Shown here piece after piece: positions 1 through 7,937 of a stretch of 64,000 nt of DNA. Both the position numbers and the translations under genes were made by a program. The stretch covers positions 114,051-178,050 of the forward strand of contig NZ_JBKGXS010000011.1 in assembly GCF_046546475.1 (NCBI RefSeq), written 5' to 3'. This DNA is from Pseudonocardia phyllosphaerae. Lineage in GTDB: Bacteria; Actinomycetota; Actinomycetes; Mycobacteriales; Pseudonocardiaceae. The notes below the pieces were generated by a model. That model was not told the origin of the DNA. It made no database searches and saw only the letters and a program-made list of their open reading frames with translations. Positions within the stretch are counted from its first letter, which is position 1. Each line of letters begins with the position of its first letter.

Positions 1-102
1 ACCCGTCGTTCGTTGCAACGGTGGGCGAACCGGGCGATCCCGGTCGCCGCGAGCAGTGGCACCCCCGCCCGCCGGCGGGGTCGTAGGCGAGGAGAGAGCA
101 CG

Positions 103-618
103 ATGACGAACCCGATCGGCGGCCGGCCGGCACCCGGCCTGCCGCAGCTGCCCACCCCGCCGACCGGGTGGCCGGTCGGGTCCTACGCGACGTACGAGGA
201 GGCCCAGCGCGCGGTCGACCACCTCGCCGACTCGGACTTCCCGGTGCGCGACGTGACGATCGTCGGCGTCGACCTCATGCTGGTCGAGCGGATCATCAAG
301 CGGCTGACCTGGGGGAGCGTGCTGGCCTCCGGTGCGGCGTCCGGGGCGTGGTTCGGCCTGTTCGTCGGCCTGCTGCTCAGCCTGTTCCTGCCCGACGGCG
401 GGTTCCTGCAGATCCTGGTCGGCCTGGTCTCCGGCGCGGTCTTCGGGCTCGCGTTCGCCGCGGCCGGCTACAGCGCCAGCAAGGGTCGCCGCGACTTCCA
501 GTCGGCCAGCCAGATGGTCGCCGGCCGCTACGACGTGCTCTGCGAGCCCCGCAACGCCGAGCGGGCCCGCGAGATGCTCGCCCGGCTCGCCATGGGCACC
601 CCCGGCCAGGGCCACTGA
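103..618 (+). CDS. General-stress-type glycine-zipper membrane protein (YflT/17M-like)
   Basis: The protein has 171 residues from the ATG, which follows a GGAGAG ribosome site at 91-96. A Pro/Gly-rich N-terminus leads into a compact domain with the pattern SYATYEEAQRAVDHLAD and a following VTIVGVDL strand, typical of the actinobacterial 'general stress protein' family related to Bacillus YflT. Two hydrophobic, Gly/Ala-rich segments at about residues 70-130 look like a membrane hairpin. The C-terminal part returns to a soluble fold with YDVLCEP and NAERAREML. The function is not known beyond the stress association of the family. An upstream in-frame extension to position 13 is Arg-rich and unlikely to be translated. 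Confidence 0.75.
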   Translation: MTNPIGGRPAPGLPQLPTPPTGWPVGSYATYEEAQRAVDHLADSDFPVRDVTIVGVDLMLVERIIKRLTWGSVLASGAASGAWFGLFVGLLLSLFLPDGGFLQILVGLVSGAVFGLAFAAAGYSASKGRRDFQSASQMVAGRYDVLCEPRNAERAREMLARLAMGTPGQGH

Positions 619-708
619 CCTGTCCTGGCCGCTGCACCGTCGCGTCGTGATCCGCGGCCCGGGCGCGTCGGGGTTCCGGCACGGCGCCGCGCGAGGCAGG
701 ATCGCGGT

Positions 709-1686
709 GTGAACGCTGACGGACGGCAGAGCGAGGACATTCGCCCCGCCACCGTGCACCGGGCCTACGGCCGGGTCGCGCAGTTCTTCGACGGCTACGT
801 CCGGACCATCCCCGGCTATCACGCGCACCTGCGGGTGTCGGCGTCGCGGATGGGCCTGTCCGGCGGTGGGCTGCGGCTGCTCGACGTCGGCTGCGGCACC
901 GGCGCCTCCACCGAGGCCCTGCTCACCGCGGCCCCCGGAGCGGAGGTCGTCGCCGCCGACGCGTCCGCGGAGATGCTCGGGATCGCGCGCCGCAAGAACT
1001 GGCCGCCGCGGGTGACGTTCGTGCACTCCCGGCTGGAGACCCTCGCCGAGGCCGGGGTGGAGGGTCCGTTCGACGGGATCCTCGCCGCCTACCTGGTGTC
1101 CAACCTGCCCGACGCCGAGATCGGCCTGCGCCGGCTGCTCACCCTGCTCAAGCCGGGCGCGCCCATCGCCGTGCACGACTACGCCGTCGGCGGGGCCCGC
1201 AGCCGGAGCCGGTGGGCGTCGGCGTCGTGGGGTTACCTGCTGCCGATGGCGTCGCTGCGCTGGCATGCGCCGCTGCTCTCGCGCTACCGCTACCGCAGGG
1301 TCCGTTCCGCCGGCGGCGTCGCGACGATGGTGCACCGCATGCAGCGGGCCGGCTTCGTCGACGTCCGGGTGCAGACCATGGGCGGGGTGCAGCAGCACCT
1401 GGTGCACACGTTCCTCGGCCGGCGTCCCGACGAGCCGGACGTCGTGGGGGAGCGGGCCCGCTCGCGGGCCCGGGCCGCCGCGGCGGAGGCCGAGTCTCGG
1501 GAGGCCGCGGACGGCGTCGGGGTTCCACAGCCCGACGACGTCGGCCCGGACGAGGCGCGCTCCGAGGAGACGTACACCGACGAGGCGCACCCGGGCGACC
1601 AGGGCCCGCGCCAGGGACACGGTGGCGCCGCGGACCGGCCGGACGACGACGAGGCGACCCCACCGCAGGGATCCCCCTCGGTCTGA
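709..1686 (+). CDS. Class I SAM-dependent methyltransferase
   Basis: This is a 325-residue protein starting at GTG. Residues 57-65 (LLDVGCGTG) form the SAM-binding motif I. An acidic strand end VVAADAS follows about 20 residues later and DGILAAYLVSNLPD fits motif IV, so the fold is that of small-molecule methyltransferases. The substrate cannot be told from sequence. The last 80 residues are acidic and disordered, rich in Asp, Glu, Pro and Gly, and unlike the folded part. A CAGGAT hexamer six bases before the GTG may be the -10 of a leaderless transcript. The gene converges on corA across a cluster of half-A repeats. Confidence 0.8.
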   Translation: MNADGRQSEDIRPATVHRAYGRVAQFFDGYVRTIPGYHAHLRVSASRMGLSGGGLRLLDVGCGTGASTEALLTAAPGAEVVAADASAEMLGIARRKNWPPRVTFVHSRLETLAEAGVEGPFDGILAAYLVSNLPDAEIGLRRLLTLLKPGAPIAVHDYAVGGARSRSRWASASWGYLLPMASLRWHAPLLSRYRYRRVRSAGGVATMVHRMQRAGFVDVRVQTMGGVQQHLVHTFLGRRPDEPDVVGERARSRARAAAAEAESREAADGVGVPQPDDVGPDEARSEETYTDEAHPGDQGPRQGHGGAADRPDDDEATPPQGSPSV

Positions 1687-1696
1687 GCGGCCCCGC

Positions 1697-1780
1697 GGCT
1701 CTGCTCACCTGTCGGTCCGAGCGGCTCCGCGGCTCTGCTCACCTACCGCCCGGAGCACGCGGCCCCGGCTCTGCTCACAG
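1697..1780 (+). repeat. Half-A repeat cluster (three copies) between convergent genes
   Basis: The core GCTCTGCTCAC occurs at 1698, 1732 and 1768, 34 and 36 bp apart. The first two copies are preceded by nearly identical GAGCGGCYCCGCG, so 26 bp are duplicated with one mismatch (1685-1710 and 1719-1744). The second half of the element (ACGCATCACCCC), seen at other loci, is absent. The last copy runs into the corA stop. Confidence 0.85.
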
Positions 1781-2890
1781 CCAGCCGTTCTGCCGGAAGT
1801 TGCGGTACAGCAGCCCACAGATCGCGGCGATGACCAGCAGGACCATCGGGTAGCCGAAGTCCCAGTGCAGCTCGGGCATGTTGTCGAAGTTCATGCCGTA
1901 GACACCGGCGATCATCGTCGGCACCGAGATCAGGCCGGCGTAGGCGGTGATCTTCCGCATGTCGTTGTTCTGCCGCATGCTGATCTTGGCCAGGACGGCG
2001 TCGACCAGCGTGGTCAGGAGCTCGTTGAAGCCGGCGACCTGTTCGGCGACGCCGCCGAGGTGGTCGTCGACGTCGCGGAAGTAGGAGCGCACGTCGTGGG
2101 GCACCAGCGAGCTGTACCCCTCCGACAGCTTGCGCATCGGCCCGACCAGCGGCATCACCGCGCGGCGCAGGTCGAGGACCTCGCGCTTCATCACGTAGAT
2201 CTGCTCGGGGTTCATCATCGAGCGCGGCGAGAACACCTCGGCCTCGACGGCGTCGATGTCGTCCTCGATCTGGCTGCAGACCTCGATGTAGGTGTCGACG
2301 ACGTGGTCGGCGATCCCGTGCAGCACCGCGGCCGGGCCGAGCGCGAGCTGCTCGGGGTCCTCCTCCAGGCGGCGCCGGACCTCGCGCAGGCCGGAGTAGC
2401 GGCCGTGCCGGACGGTGACCACGAAGTCGCGCCCGAGGAACGCCATGACCTCACCGGTCTCGACGATCTCGTTCGTCGTCGTCGGGTCGGCGTGCCCGAC
2501 GTAGCGGACCGTCTTGAACACCATGAACATGGTGTCGTCGTAACGCTCGAGCTTGGGGCGGTTGTGCGCGTGCACCGCGTCCTCGACGGCCAGCTCGTGC
2601 AGGCCGAACGTGTCGGCGACGCCGGAGATCTGCTCGGCGTCGGGCTCGTGCAGGCCGATCCAGACGAAGCCCTCGCCGCGTTCGCGGACCTCGGCGATCG
2701 CCTCGTCGTGCAGCCATCGGCCGGGCAGGCGCTCACCGTCGATGTAGACGCCGCAGTCGACGACGTAGGCCGAGAGCGGGACGCGGAGCTTGGGGGCCGG
2801 ACCCTCGGCGGCGGCGCGCCGCTCGGCACGGCGGCTGCGCACGGTGCTCGGCCGGATGGCCGGGCGGAGCTGGGAGAACGACGGCATCAT
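1775..2890 (-). CDS. corA: Magnesium/cobalt transporter CorA
   Basis: A 371-residue inner-membrane divalent-cation channel of the CorA family, which normally works as a pentamer. The signature GMN is at about residues 332-334, in the loop between the two C-terminal membrane helices, followed by NFDNMPEL and a final helix ending in a basic tail. The long N-terminal cytoplasmic domain contains WIGLHEP and VEDAVHAHNRPKL, typical of the family funnel. The ATG at 2890 is chosen because GGAGG lies seven bases upstream. A longer in-frame version reaching 3013 has no ribosome site. An ATG immediately downstream (2887) is an equal alternative. It converges on the methyltransferase gene. Confidence 0.93.
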   Translation of the reverse strand: MMPSFSQLRPAIRPSTVRSRRAERRAAAEGPAPKLRVPLSAYVVDCGVYIDGERLPGRWLHDEAIAEVRERGEGFVWIGLHEPDAEQISGVADTFGLHELAVEDAVHAHNRPKLERYDDTMFMVFKTVRYVGHADPTTTNEIVETGEVMAFLGRDFVVTVRHGRYSGLREVRRRLEEDPEQLALGPAAVLHGIADHVVDTYIEVCSQIEDDIDAVEAEVFSPRSMMNPEQIYVMKREVLDLRRAVMPLVGPMRKLSEGYSSLVPHDVRSYFRDVDDHLGGVAEQVAGFNELLTTLVDAVLAKISMRQNNDMRKITAYAGLISVPTMIAGVYGMNFDNMPELHWDFGYPMVLLVIAAICGLLYRNFRQNGWL

Positions 2891-3235
2891 GGAGGGACCT
2901 CCGCGAACGGGCCGGGACGCGCGGTCGCCGTGCGACCGCCGGGCGTGTGCCTCGCCTCCCACGGGAATCAGCCTTCGGACGACGTCCGGGCCATCGGCAG
3001 CGGGAGGCGGCACGTACTACTCACCGGTGTCTGAGGTTCAGACGACACCGCACTCACCTCCCTGCTGCCGGTCGTGCCGTTCTCTGTGTCGCACACCCGC
3101 GCCGAAACGTGTCGGGATGATCGGGAACTGTGAGATCCCCGACCGCGGACGTGTGAGCCGGACCGCGCCACGCGGCGCGGGCCGCCCGATAGATTACCCC
3201 CGCAACTGATCGACGGTGTGATGGGAGCGTGAACG
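2891..3235. other. Divergent intergenic region between corA and maoC-like gene
   Basis: About 345 bp separate the divergent starts and must hold both promoters. The only recognisable signal is TAGATT at 3190-3195, about 40 bp before the maoC start, a possible -10. No RNA gene or repeat is apparent. Confidence 0.5.
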
Positions 3236-3739
3236 GTGCAGTTCGGGCGCTACTACGAGGAGTTCGAGGTCGGTGCGGTCTACAAGCACTGGCCCGGCAA
3301 GACGGTCACCGAGTACGACGACCACCTGTTCTGCCTCCTCACGATGAACCACCACCCGCTCCACCTCGACTCGCACTACGCCGGGGAGACGACCGACTTC
3401 GGCAAGAACGTCGTGGTCGGCAACTACATCTACTCGCTGCTGCTGGGCATGTCGGTGCCCGACGTGTCGGGCAAGGCGATCGCGAACCTCGAGGTCGAGT
3501 CGCTCAAGCACACGAAGCCGACCTTCCACGGGGACACGATCTACGGCGAGACCGAGGTCCTCGACAAGACCGAGTCGAAGTCCAAGGACGACCGCGGTGT
3601 CGTGTATGTCGAGACGCGCGGCTACAAGCAGGACGGCACGGTCGTCTGCACCTTCCGGCGCAAGGTCATGGTGCCGAAGGAGAAGTACGGCGACACCCGC
3701 GGCGGCGAGCAGCCGGGGCGTCCCGAACCGCAGCTCTGA
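3236..3739 (+). CDS. MaoC-family (R)-specific enoyl-CoA hydratase-like protein
   Basis: The 167-residue protein has the hot-dog fold pattern of MaoC dehydratases. It starts with FGRYYEEFEVGAVYKH and then HPLHLDSHYA, the usual region of the catalytic Asp/His pair. KPTFHGDTIYGETEVL matches the conserved 'GDT' strand. Family members hydrate trans-2-enoyl-CoA in fatty-acid or mesaconyl-CoA type pathways. The substrate is not evident here, and no beta-oxidation genes are adjacent. The GTG at 3236 is chosen since the protein then begins at the canonical family N-terminus. A G+C hairpin just after the stop (3739-3757) lies between it and the convergent Nudix gene. Confidence 0.82.
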   Translation: MQFGRYYEEFEVGAVYKHWPGKTVTEYDDHLFCLLTMNHHPLHLDSHYAGETTDFGKNVVVGNYIYSLLLGMSVPDVSGKAIANLEVESLKHTKPTFHGDTIYGETEVLDKTESKSKDDRGVVYVETRGYKQDGTVVCTFRRKVMVPKEKYGDTRGGEQPGRPEPQL

Positions 3740-3794
3740 GCGTCCCCGCCGGGGCGCGCCTGCTGTCGCCCGTCGTTCAGCGGCCGCCTGTCGT

Positions 3795-4211
3795 TCAGTG
3801 GCGCGGCAGGCAGCCCCAGGCGGTGAGGGCCTCCTCGAGGCCCTCGGTGCGCGGGAGGTCACGGAAGGCGGCGAGGTCGACGAAGCGGGCGTCGGCGGCG
3901 TCGTCGCCGGCGACCGGGAGCGGGGTGGCCGTGGGCGCGGGCCCGGCGAGCGTGCAGACGTAGTCGACGATGCGGTAGGGCCCGACCACGACCCGACCGG
4001 CGACGCGGCCGGGCACGACGTGCAGGCCGGTCTCCTCGAACATCTCCCGGACGACGGCGGTGTGGTCGTCCTCGCCGGCCTCCACCCGGCCCCCCGGAAT
4101 GGACCACAACCCCCGTCCGGGGGCGTTCGCCCTGCGCACCAGCAGTAGTCGCCCATCCGGGGCATGCAGGATTCCCCCCACACAGGCGACATGTTCGCTA
4201 CTGTCGGTCAT
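3795..4211 (-). CDS. Nudix hydrolase
   Basis: A 138-residue protein. The Nudix box covers residues 41-63: G, five residues, E, seven residues, then REMFEETGL, with all metal-binding acidic residues present. The N-terminus VACVGGILHAPDGRLLLVRR and the LWSIPGG lead-in are those of small NUDIX pyrophosphatases of MutT/ADP-ribose type. The substrate cannot be assigned. The ATG at 4211 gives the canonical N-terminus; the longer open frame to 4424 runs back across the divergent small gene and is a shadow. The gene is divergent from the small membrane protein gene, with a 92-bp control region that carries an inverted repeat. Confidence 0.88.
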   Translation of the reverse strand: MTDSSEHVACVGGILHAPDGRLLLVRRANAPGRGLWSIPGGRVEAGEDDHTAVVREMFEETGLHVVPGRVAGRVVVGPYRIVDYVCTLAGPAPTATPLPVAGDDAADARFVDLAAFRDLPRTEGLEEALTAWGCLPRH

Positions 4212-4240
4212 TCGAAATGACGGTACGCTGCTCGGGTGCC

Positions 4241-4269
4241 GGTACCGGGGTGCCCCGGTGTCCGGTACC
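4241..4269. promoter_or_regulatory. Inverted repeat between divergent genes
   Basis: Perfect 8-bp arms GGTACCGG (4241-4248) and CCGGTACC (4262-4269) surround a second short inverted repeat, GGGGTGCCCC. It lies between the Nudix start and the small membrane protein start, so it may be an operator or a leader hairpin. Confidence 0.45.
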
Positions 4270-4302
4270 AATGATGAAGGTTGTTCCAACGGGTCGGAAC
4301 GG

Positions 4303-4467
4303 ATGGTCCTGGACGTGCGCAAGTTCCTGATCTTGTTAGCGGTAGCGCTGGGGATCTTTCTGGTCGTGACCGCGCCGCAGGCGGCGGCGGGCTCGGTCCA
4401 GAACGTGGGCAACATCCTGTACAACGCGGCTCAGTCGGTCTCCACGTTCGTCACCAGCTTGGTCTGA
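4303..4467 (+). CDS. Small hydrophobic membrane or secreted peptide
   Basis: A 54-residue protein, or 50 residues if the in-frame GTG at 4315 is used. A basic start (VRKF) is followed by a 20-residue hydrophobic helix LILLAVALGIFLVVTAPQ, then AAAG and a short amphipathic tail with Gln/Asn/Ser. This looks like a cleavable signal peptide (possible AxA site after QAAA) or a single-pass anchor. It stops five bases before the PH-domain gene, so the two are probably co-transcribed. I do not recognise a named family. Small hydrophobic genes ahead of a PH-domain gene occur in related actinobacteria, which supports it being real. Confidence 0.55.
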   Translation: MVLDVRKFLILLAVALGIFLVVTAPQAAAGSVQNVGNILYNAAQSVSTFVTSLV

Positions 4468-4471
4468 TCGC

Positions 4472-5032
4472 GTGCTCGCTCCTCGGGAGATCGACGAGTA
4501 CCTCCTGCCAACGGAGCGACGTGTCATCCGCGTGCGGCAGCACTGGGCCGTCATGGCCAACCACATGCTGCAGACCGGTCTGTTCCTGCTCGTCGTCATG
4601 GGCGTCGAGCAGGCGCTGGACCAGTACGGCCACCTACCGGCCGGCGCGGACGTCATCGTCGACAACGTGGCGTTCTACCTGGCGCTCGTCGCCGTGCTGA
4701 GGTTCACCGCGAACACGATCCTCTGGTGGATCGAACGCATCGTGATCACCGACAAGCGGGTGATGATCGCGCAGGGGATCATCGTCCACAACGTCGGCAT
4801 GATGCCGCTGGGCAAGGTCACCGACCTGACGTTCCGGCGGACGCTGTCCGGGCGCATGCTCGGCTTCGGCACGATGGTGGTCGAGTCCGCCGGTCAGATC
4901 CAGGCGCTGAACCAGATCGACTACATGCCGCGCCCGGAGGAGATCTACGAGGCGCTCTCCGAGCTGGTGTTCGGTGAGAAGGGCAAGACCCGCGCGACGG
5001 GTGCCCTGGCCAAGCCGCGCTGGCGGCGCTGA
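4472..5032 (+). CDS. Membrane protein with bacterial PH domain (bPH2/YdbS-like)
   Basis: The protein has 186 residues from GTG 4472. Two hydrophobic segments, at about residues 28-50 and 62-85, anchor it in the membrane. The C-terminal half has the bacterial pleckstrin-homology signature: RIVITDKRVMIAQGII, then KVTDLTFRRTLSGRMLGFGTMVVESAG and a final IPxxE-like helix (RPEEIYEAL). Such proteins are membrane-associated and of unknown molecular role. The gene closely follows the small hydrophobic gene. A strong hairpin terminator follows at 5049-5098. Confidence 0.85.
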   Translation: MLAPREIDEYLLPTERRVIRVRQHWAVMANHMLQTGLFLLVVMGVEQALDQYGHLPAGADVIVDNVAFYLALVAVLRFTANTILWWIERIVITDKRVMIAQGIIVHNVGMMPLGKVTDLTFRRTLSGRMLGFGTMVVESAGQIQALNQIDYMPRPEEIYEALSELVFGEKGKTRATGALAKPRWRR

Positions 5033-5048
5033 CACCGGATTCTCTGCT

Positions 5049-5098
5049 ACGACGAGGCGGGTGGCGTGCCGACGGGCACACCACCCGCCTCTCGTCGT
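5049..5098 (+). terminator. Long stem-loop terminator after PH-domain gene
   Basis: The 5' arm ACGACGAGGCGGGTGG pairs with the 3' arm through a 2-nt bulge, and the apex holds a further GTGCC/GGCAC stem around GACG. There is no T-run, as is common for actinobacterial terminators. Confidence 0.75.
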
Positions 5099-5178
5099 GC
5101 CCCGGCCGCTCGCAATCGATCTTCGTTGCGGCGGTCGGACGCGTCTCGTCGAGTCCGCGGACGGGGTTCGGGAGGTCG

Positions 5179-5418
5179 CTTTGCTCTGCTCACCCCCACG
5201 CATCACCCCAGCTCACGGGCACGGCCCGGCTCTGCTCACCTCCACGCATCCCCCTCGGCCGTGGGCCGAGCCCGCCCGACGGGCGGGGTGCGATCCGCGT
5301 GGTCGCCAGCCCCGGGACCGGCCGGCGGTGCCGGTCGTCGTCCGGGCCGCTGTGCCGTGGTCTTGAGGCTGACGTCGCCGCTGACCTGCAGTGATGCGTG
5401 GGGGTGAGCAGAGCAAAG
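5179..5418. repeat. Two-half repeat cluster: two direct and one inverted copy
   Basis: Direct copies lie at 5179-5210 and 5228-5253 (cores at 5183 and 5229, 46 bp apart). An inverted copy lies at 5391-5418. The first and third copies are complementary over 28 consecutive bases (5179-5206 against 5391-5418), so a transcript could fold into a 28-bp stem with a loop of about 184 nt. The cluster fills most of the gap between the PH-domain gene and the PHP gene. Confidence 0.9.
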
Positions 5419-5539
5419 CCCGGTACGGGGCGGTGTGCTCGCACGCGGCTCGTCGCCCGCCCCCACGGCCGCATTGTCGTCGTCCGGCCGGCGGATTCGA
5501 CCGGGGCTCTCCTGGACACCGCGGGCTAGGGTCGGAAGC

Positions 5540-6415
5540 GTGTCCCGGCCCGTGATCGACCTGCACGCCCACTCGACCGCCTCCGACGGCACCGACAGCC
5601 CGGCAGGGCTGGTCCGGGCCGCCGCGGACGCGGGGCTCGACGTCGTCGCGATCACCGACCACGACACCACGAACGGGTGGGCCGAGGCGGCCGCCGCGGT
5701 GCCACCGGGGCTGCGGCTCGTGCGCGGCGCGGAGTTCTCCTGCCTGAGCCCGACCGGTCGCGATGGGGAGCCGCGGTGCTCGGTGCACCTGCTCGGCTAT
5801 CTGTTCGACCCGGAGCACCACGCGATCGTCGCCGAGCAGGAGCGGCTCCGCGTGGAACGCGTGCAGCGGCTGCGCACCATGATCGGGCGGATGGCGGCCG
5901 ACGGGTACCCGGTCGACGTCGACTCGGTCTTCGCCCACCTGCCCGAGGGCGGCAGCGCCGGACGGCCGCACCTGGCCCGTGCGCTCGTCGCCACCGGGGT
6001 CGTCGAGACGGTCAGCGACGCGTTCGCCGAGCTGCTGCACAACGACAGCCCGTACTACGTGCCGCGCGCGGACACTCCGGTGGAGACCGCCGTCGAGATG
6101 ATCACTGCGGCCGGTGGTCTCGCGGTGTTCGCGCACCCGCTGGCGCGGGTCCGGGGCCGCGTCGTCGAACCCTCGGTGATCGTGGACCTGGCGCAGCGGG
6201 GGATGGCCGGTGTCGAGGTCGACCACCCGAACCACGAGCCGGCCGACCGTGCGCTGCTGCGCGGGCTCGCCACCGAGCACGGGCTGCTGGCCACCGGATC
6301 ATCGGACTACCACGGCACGAACAAGCCGACCCCGCTCGCCGCGGAGACCACGGATCCGGACGTTCTGGACGCTCTTCTCGTCCGCGCGCGCGGTGCCGAG
6401 GTCGTCACCGGGTGA
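5540..6415 (+). CDS. PHP-domain metal-dependent phosphoesterase (nucleoside bisphosphatase-like)
   Basis: A 291-residue PHP protein. Metal-ligand motifs are visible in order: DLHAHSTASDG at residues 7-17, then ITDHDTT, the GAEFSC segment, FAHPLAR in the second half, and a late SSDYHGTN. The whole set matches the small stand-alone PHP phosphoesterases related to E. coli RNase AM/YciV, which hydrolyse 3',5'-nucleoside bisphosphates or short RNA ends. Substrate assignment is inference. The GTG at 5540 is chosen over an upstream open frame because the PHP signature begins directly after it and a TAGGGT hexamer lies seven bases before. Confidence 0.88.
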   Translation: MSRPVIDLHAHSTASDGTDSPAGLVRAAADAGLDVVAITDHDTTNGWAEAAAAVPPGLRLVRGAEFSCLSPTGRDGEPRCSVHLLGYLFDPEHHAIVAEQERLRVERVQRLRTMIGRMAADGYPVDVDSVFAHLPEGGSAGRPHLARALVATGVVETVSDAFAELLHNDSPYYVPRADTPVETAVEMITAAGGLAVFAHPLARVRGRVVEPSVIVDLAQRGMAGVEVDHPNHEPADRALLRGLATEHGLLATGSSDYHGTNKPTPLAAETTDPDVLDALLVRARGAEVVTG

Positions 6416-6430
6416 TCACCGGCCGCGCTG

Positions 6431-6436
6431 TACCGT
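6431..6436 (+). promoter_or_regulatory. Leaderless -10 hexamer for RecB-like nuclease gene
   Basis: TACCGT ends six bases before the ATG at 6443, the spacing expected when transcription starts at the start codon. Confidence 0.5.
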
Positions 6437-6442
6437 GAGCGG

Positions 6443-7324
6443 ATGGCCCGGACCACCACTCCCGCCACGGGGTGCCAGGACGGCCAGCTCGGGCTGGACC
6501 TCCTCGACCCCGGTTTCGGGGCCACCAAGCTGCACCGGGTGACGCCGGCGAAGCTCGACACCTGGGACACCTGCCCGCGTCGCTACCGGATGCTGCACGT
6601 CGACAAGCCCGCCCCGTCGCGCGGCGGCGGGTTCGCCCACACCACGCTCGGCGCCGTCGTCCACCTCGCGCTGCGCTCGTTCGCCGAGCTGCCCGCGGAC
6701 CGCCGCACCCCGGCCGAGGCCGCCGCGCTGGTGAATAAGCACTGGTCCGACGAGGGCTTCGCCGACGACGACCAGGCCGCCCGCTACCAGGAACGCGCCC
6801 GCGAGTGGGTTGCCGAGGCCGCCGAGGGCACGGTCGGCAGCGACGACCCGGTCGCCGTCGAGAGGTGGGTCAGTGCCCCGGTCGGGTCGCTGCTGGTCGA
6901 GGGCCGCATCGACCGGCTCGACGACCGCTACGGCGAGCTCACCGTCGTCGACTTCAAGACCGGTCGCCGCGTCCCCGACGACGGCGACGCCGCCGCGTCG
7001 CGCCAGCTCGCCCTCTACGCCGTCGCGGCCGCGCACGTGTTCCACCGCGACTGCCGCGTCGTGGAGCTGTTCCATCTGCCGAGCGGACGGATCGCCGTCG
7101 CCGAGCACGACGACGCCTCCCTGGCCGAACACGTCGCCTCGGCCGAGGCGACGGCGTCGGCCGCCGCCGACGCGACCGCCGCGCTGGACGCCGGTGGCGA
7201 CGCCGACGCGCTCTTCCCGGTCCGTACCGGCGGGCACTGCGGCACCTGCCCCGTACGCCGGCACTGCCCCGAGGGTCGTGCCGCGACCCCCGAGCCCCGT
7301 CCATGGGAGCTGCTCGCACCGTGA
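6443..7324 (+). CDS. RecB-family PD-(D/E)XK nuclease with Fe-S cysteines
   Basis: The protein has 293 residues. The early TCPRRYR segment supplies one Cys, and the C-terminal HCGTCPVRRHCPEG supplies three. This is the four-cysteine arrangement of AddB/Cas4-type iron-sulfur nucleases. Between them are the GxxxH-like HTTLGAVVHLALR helix and the catalytic strand pair VEGRIDRLD and TVVDFKTGR (motif II-III, D and ExK-type). It is a stand-alone nuclease without a helicase domain, as in M. tuberculosis Rv2119, and probably acts on single-stranded DNA ends. It overlaps the next gene by 4 bp (GTGA). Confidence 0.88.
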   Translation: MARTTTPATGCQDGQLGLDLLDPGFGATKLHRVTPAKLDTWDTCPRRYRMLHVDKPAPSRGGGFAHTTLGAVVHLALRSFAELPADRRTPAEAAALVNKHWSDEGFADDDQAARYQERAREWVAEAAEGTVGSDDPVAVERWVSAPVGSLLVEGRIDRLDDRYGELTVVDFKTGRRVPDDGDAAASRQLALYAVAAAHVFHRDCRVVELFHLPSGRIAVAEHDDASLAEHVASAEATASAAADATAALDAGGDADALFPVRTGGHCGTCPVRRHCPEGRAATPEPRPWELLAP

Positions 7325-7911
7325 ACGCCGATCGTCAGTCCCGGCAGGCCCCCCGGCCGGCCCGGGTGACCGCCCCTGCTCCGCCGACGCGGCCGATGCG
7401 CGCGTCGGGGGGACCCGCCGTGCCGCCCGGGCCGTTCGGCGGGTCCGAGCAGCCGACCCGTCCGCAGCGTGCGGAGCGGCCGCGCACCGCGCCGGGCGGC
7501 GGTCGGCACGACGAGCCGGAGGCGCACCCGGCGTCGCGCGCGGACGACCGCGGGGCCCGGCGCAGCGAGCGTCGCGGGCGTGGTGAGCAGAGCCGTGCGG
7601 ACCGCGGCCGGGACAGGGGTGAGCAGAGCCGCCCGGGTGTCGGCGGCCGGCTGCTGCGCGGGCTCACCGGCGTGCTGACCGGCGGGTTCGTCGTCCTGAC
7701 GGTCGCGCTGCTCGTCGTCGCCTGGGTCGCCTCGCGCAACGGTATGGCCGGCCCCGGCAGCGGCACCGTGACCGCGCACGTCGTGGGTGCCCTCGTCGCG
7801 GTCGGCGGGCAGGTCGTGGCCGACCGGCGCCGGGACCGGGCCGGGACGATCGCGGCGGGTGTGGTGCTCGCCGTCGTCGTGCTGGTGCTCGGGTTCTGCT
7901 GGTTCTTCTGA
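7321..7911 (+). CDS. Two-TM membrane protein with disordered N-terminus carrying repeat-derived GEQSR peptides
   Basis: The 196-residue protein starts with GTG overlapping the nuclease stop. About 110 residues are disordered, rich in Pro, Arg and Gly. Two hydrophobic helices follow (GFVVLTVALLVVAWVA and the C-terminal AAGVVLAVVVLVLGFCWFF). The disordered part contains GEQSRA and GEQSRP, 36 bp (12 codons) apart. Both are encoded by antisense copies of the repeat core GTGAGCAGAGC at 7583-7593 and 7619-7629. The family is not recognised. Coupling to the nuclease gene suggests co-expression, not necessarily shared function. Confidence 0.65.
   Translation: MNADRQSRQAPRPARVTAPAPPTRPMRASGGPAVPPGPFGGSEQPTRPQRAERPRTAPGGGRHDEPEAHPASRADDRGARRSERRGRGEQSRADRGRDRGEQSRPGVGGRLLRGLTGVLTGGFVVLTVALLVVAWVASRNGMAGPGSGTVTAHVVGALVAVGGQVVADRRRDRAGTIAAGVVLAVVVLVLGFCWFF
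7582..7630 (-). repeat. Two half-A repeats inside a coding region
   Basis: Cores end at 7593 and 7629, 36 bp apart and in the same reading frame of the host gene, each giving GEQSR. Half B is missing in both. Confidence 0.75.
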
Positions 7912-7937
7912 GCGGGAACCCGTCGGGACGACGCGGA

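Larger units (their letters stand above)
5033..5539. other. 507-bp intergenic region holding terminator, repeats and promoter
   Basis: It contains the terminator at 5049-5098 and the repeat cluster at 5179-5418. A TAGGGT -10 hexamer at 5527-5532 lies seven bases before the GTG of the PHP gene, so that gene is probably leaderless. Nothing else recognisable is present. Confidence 0.7.
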
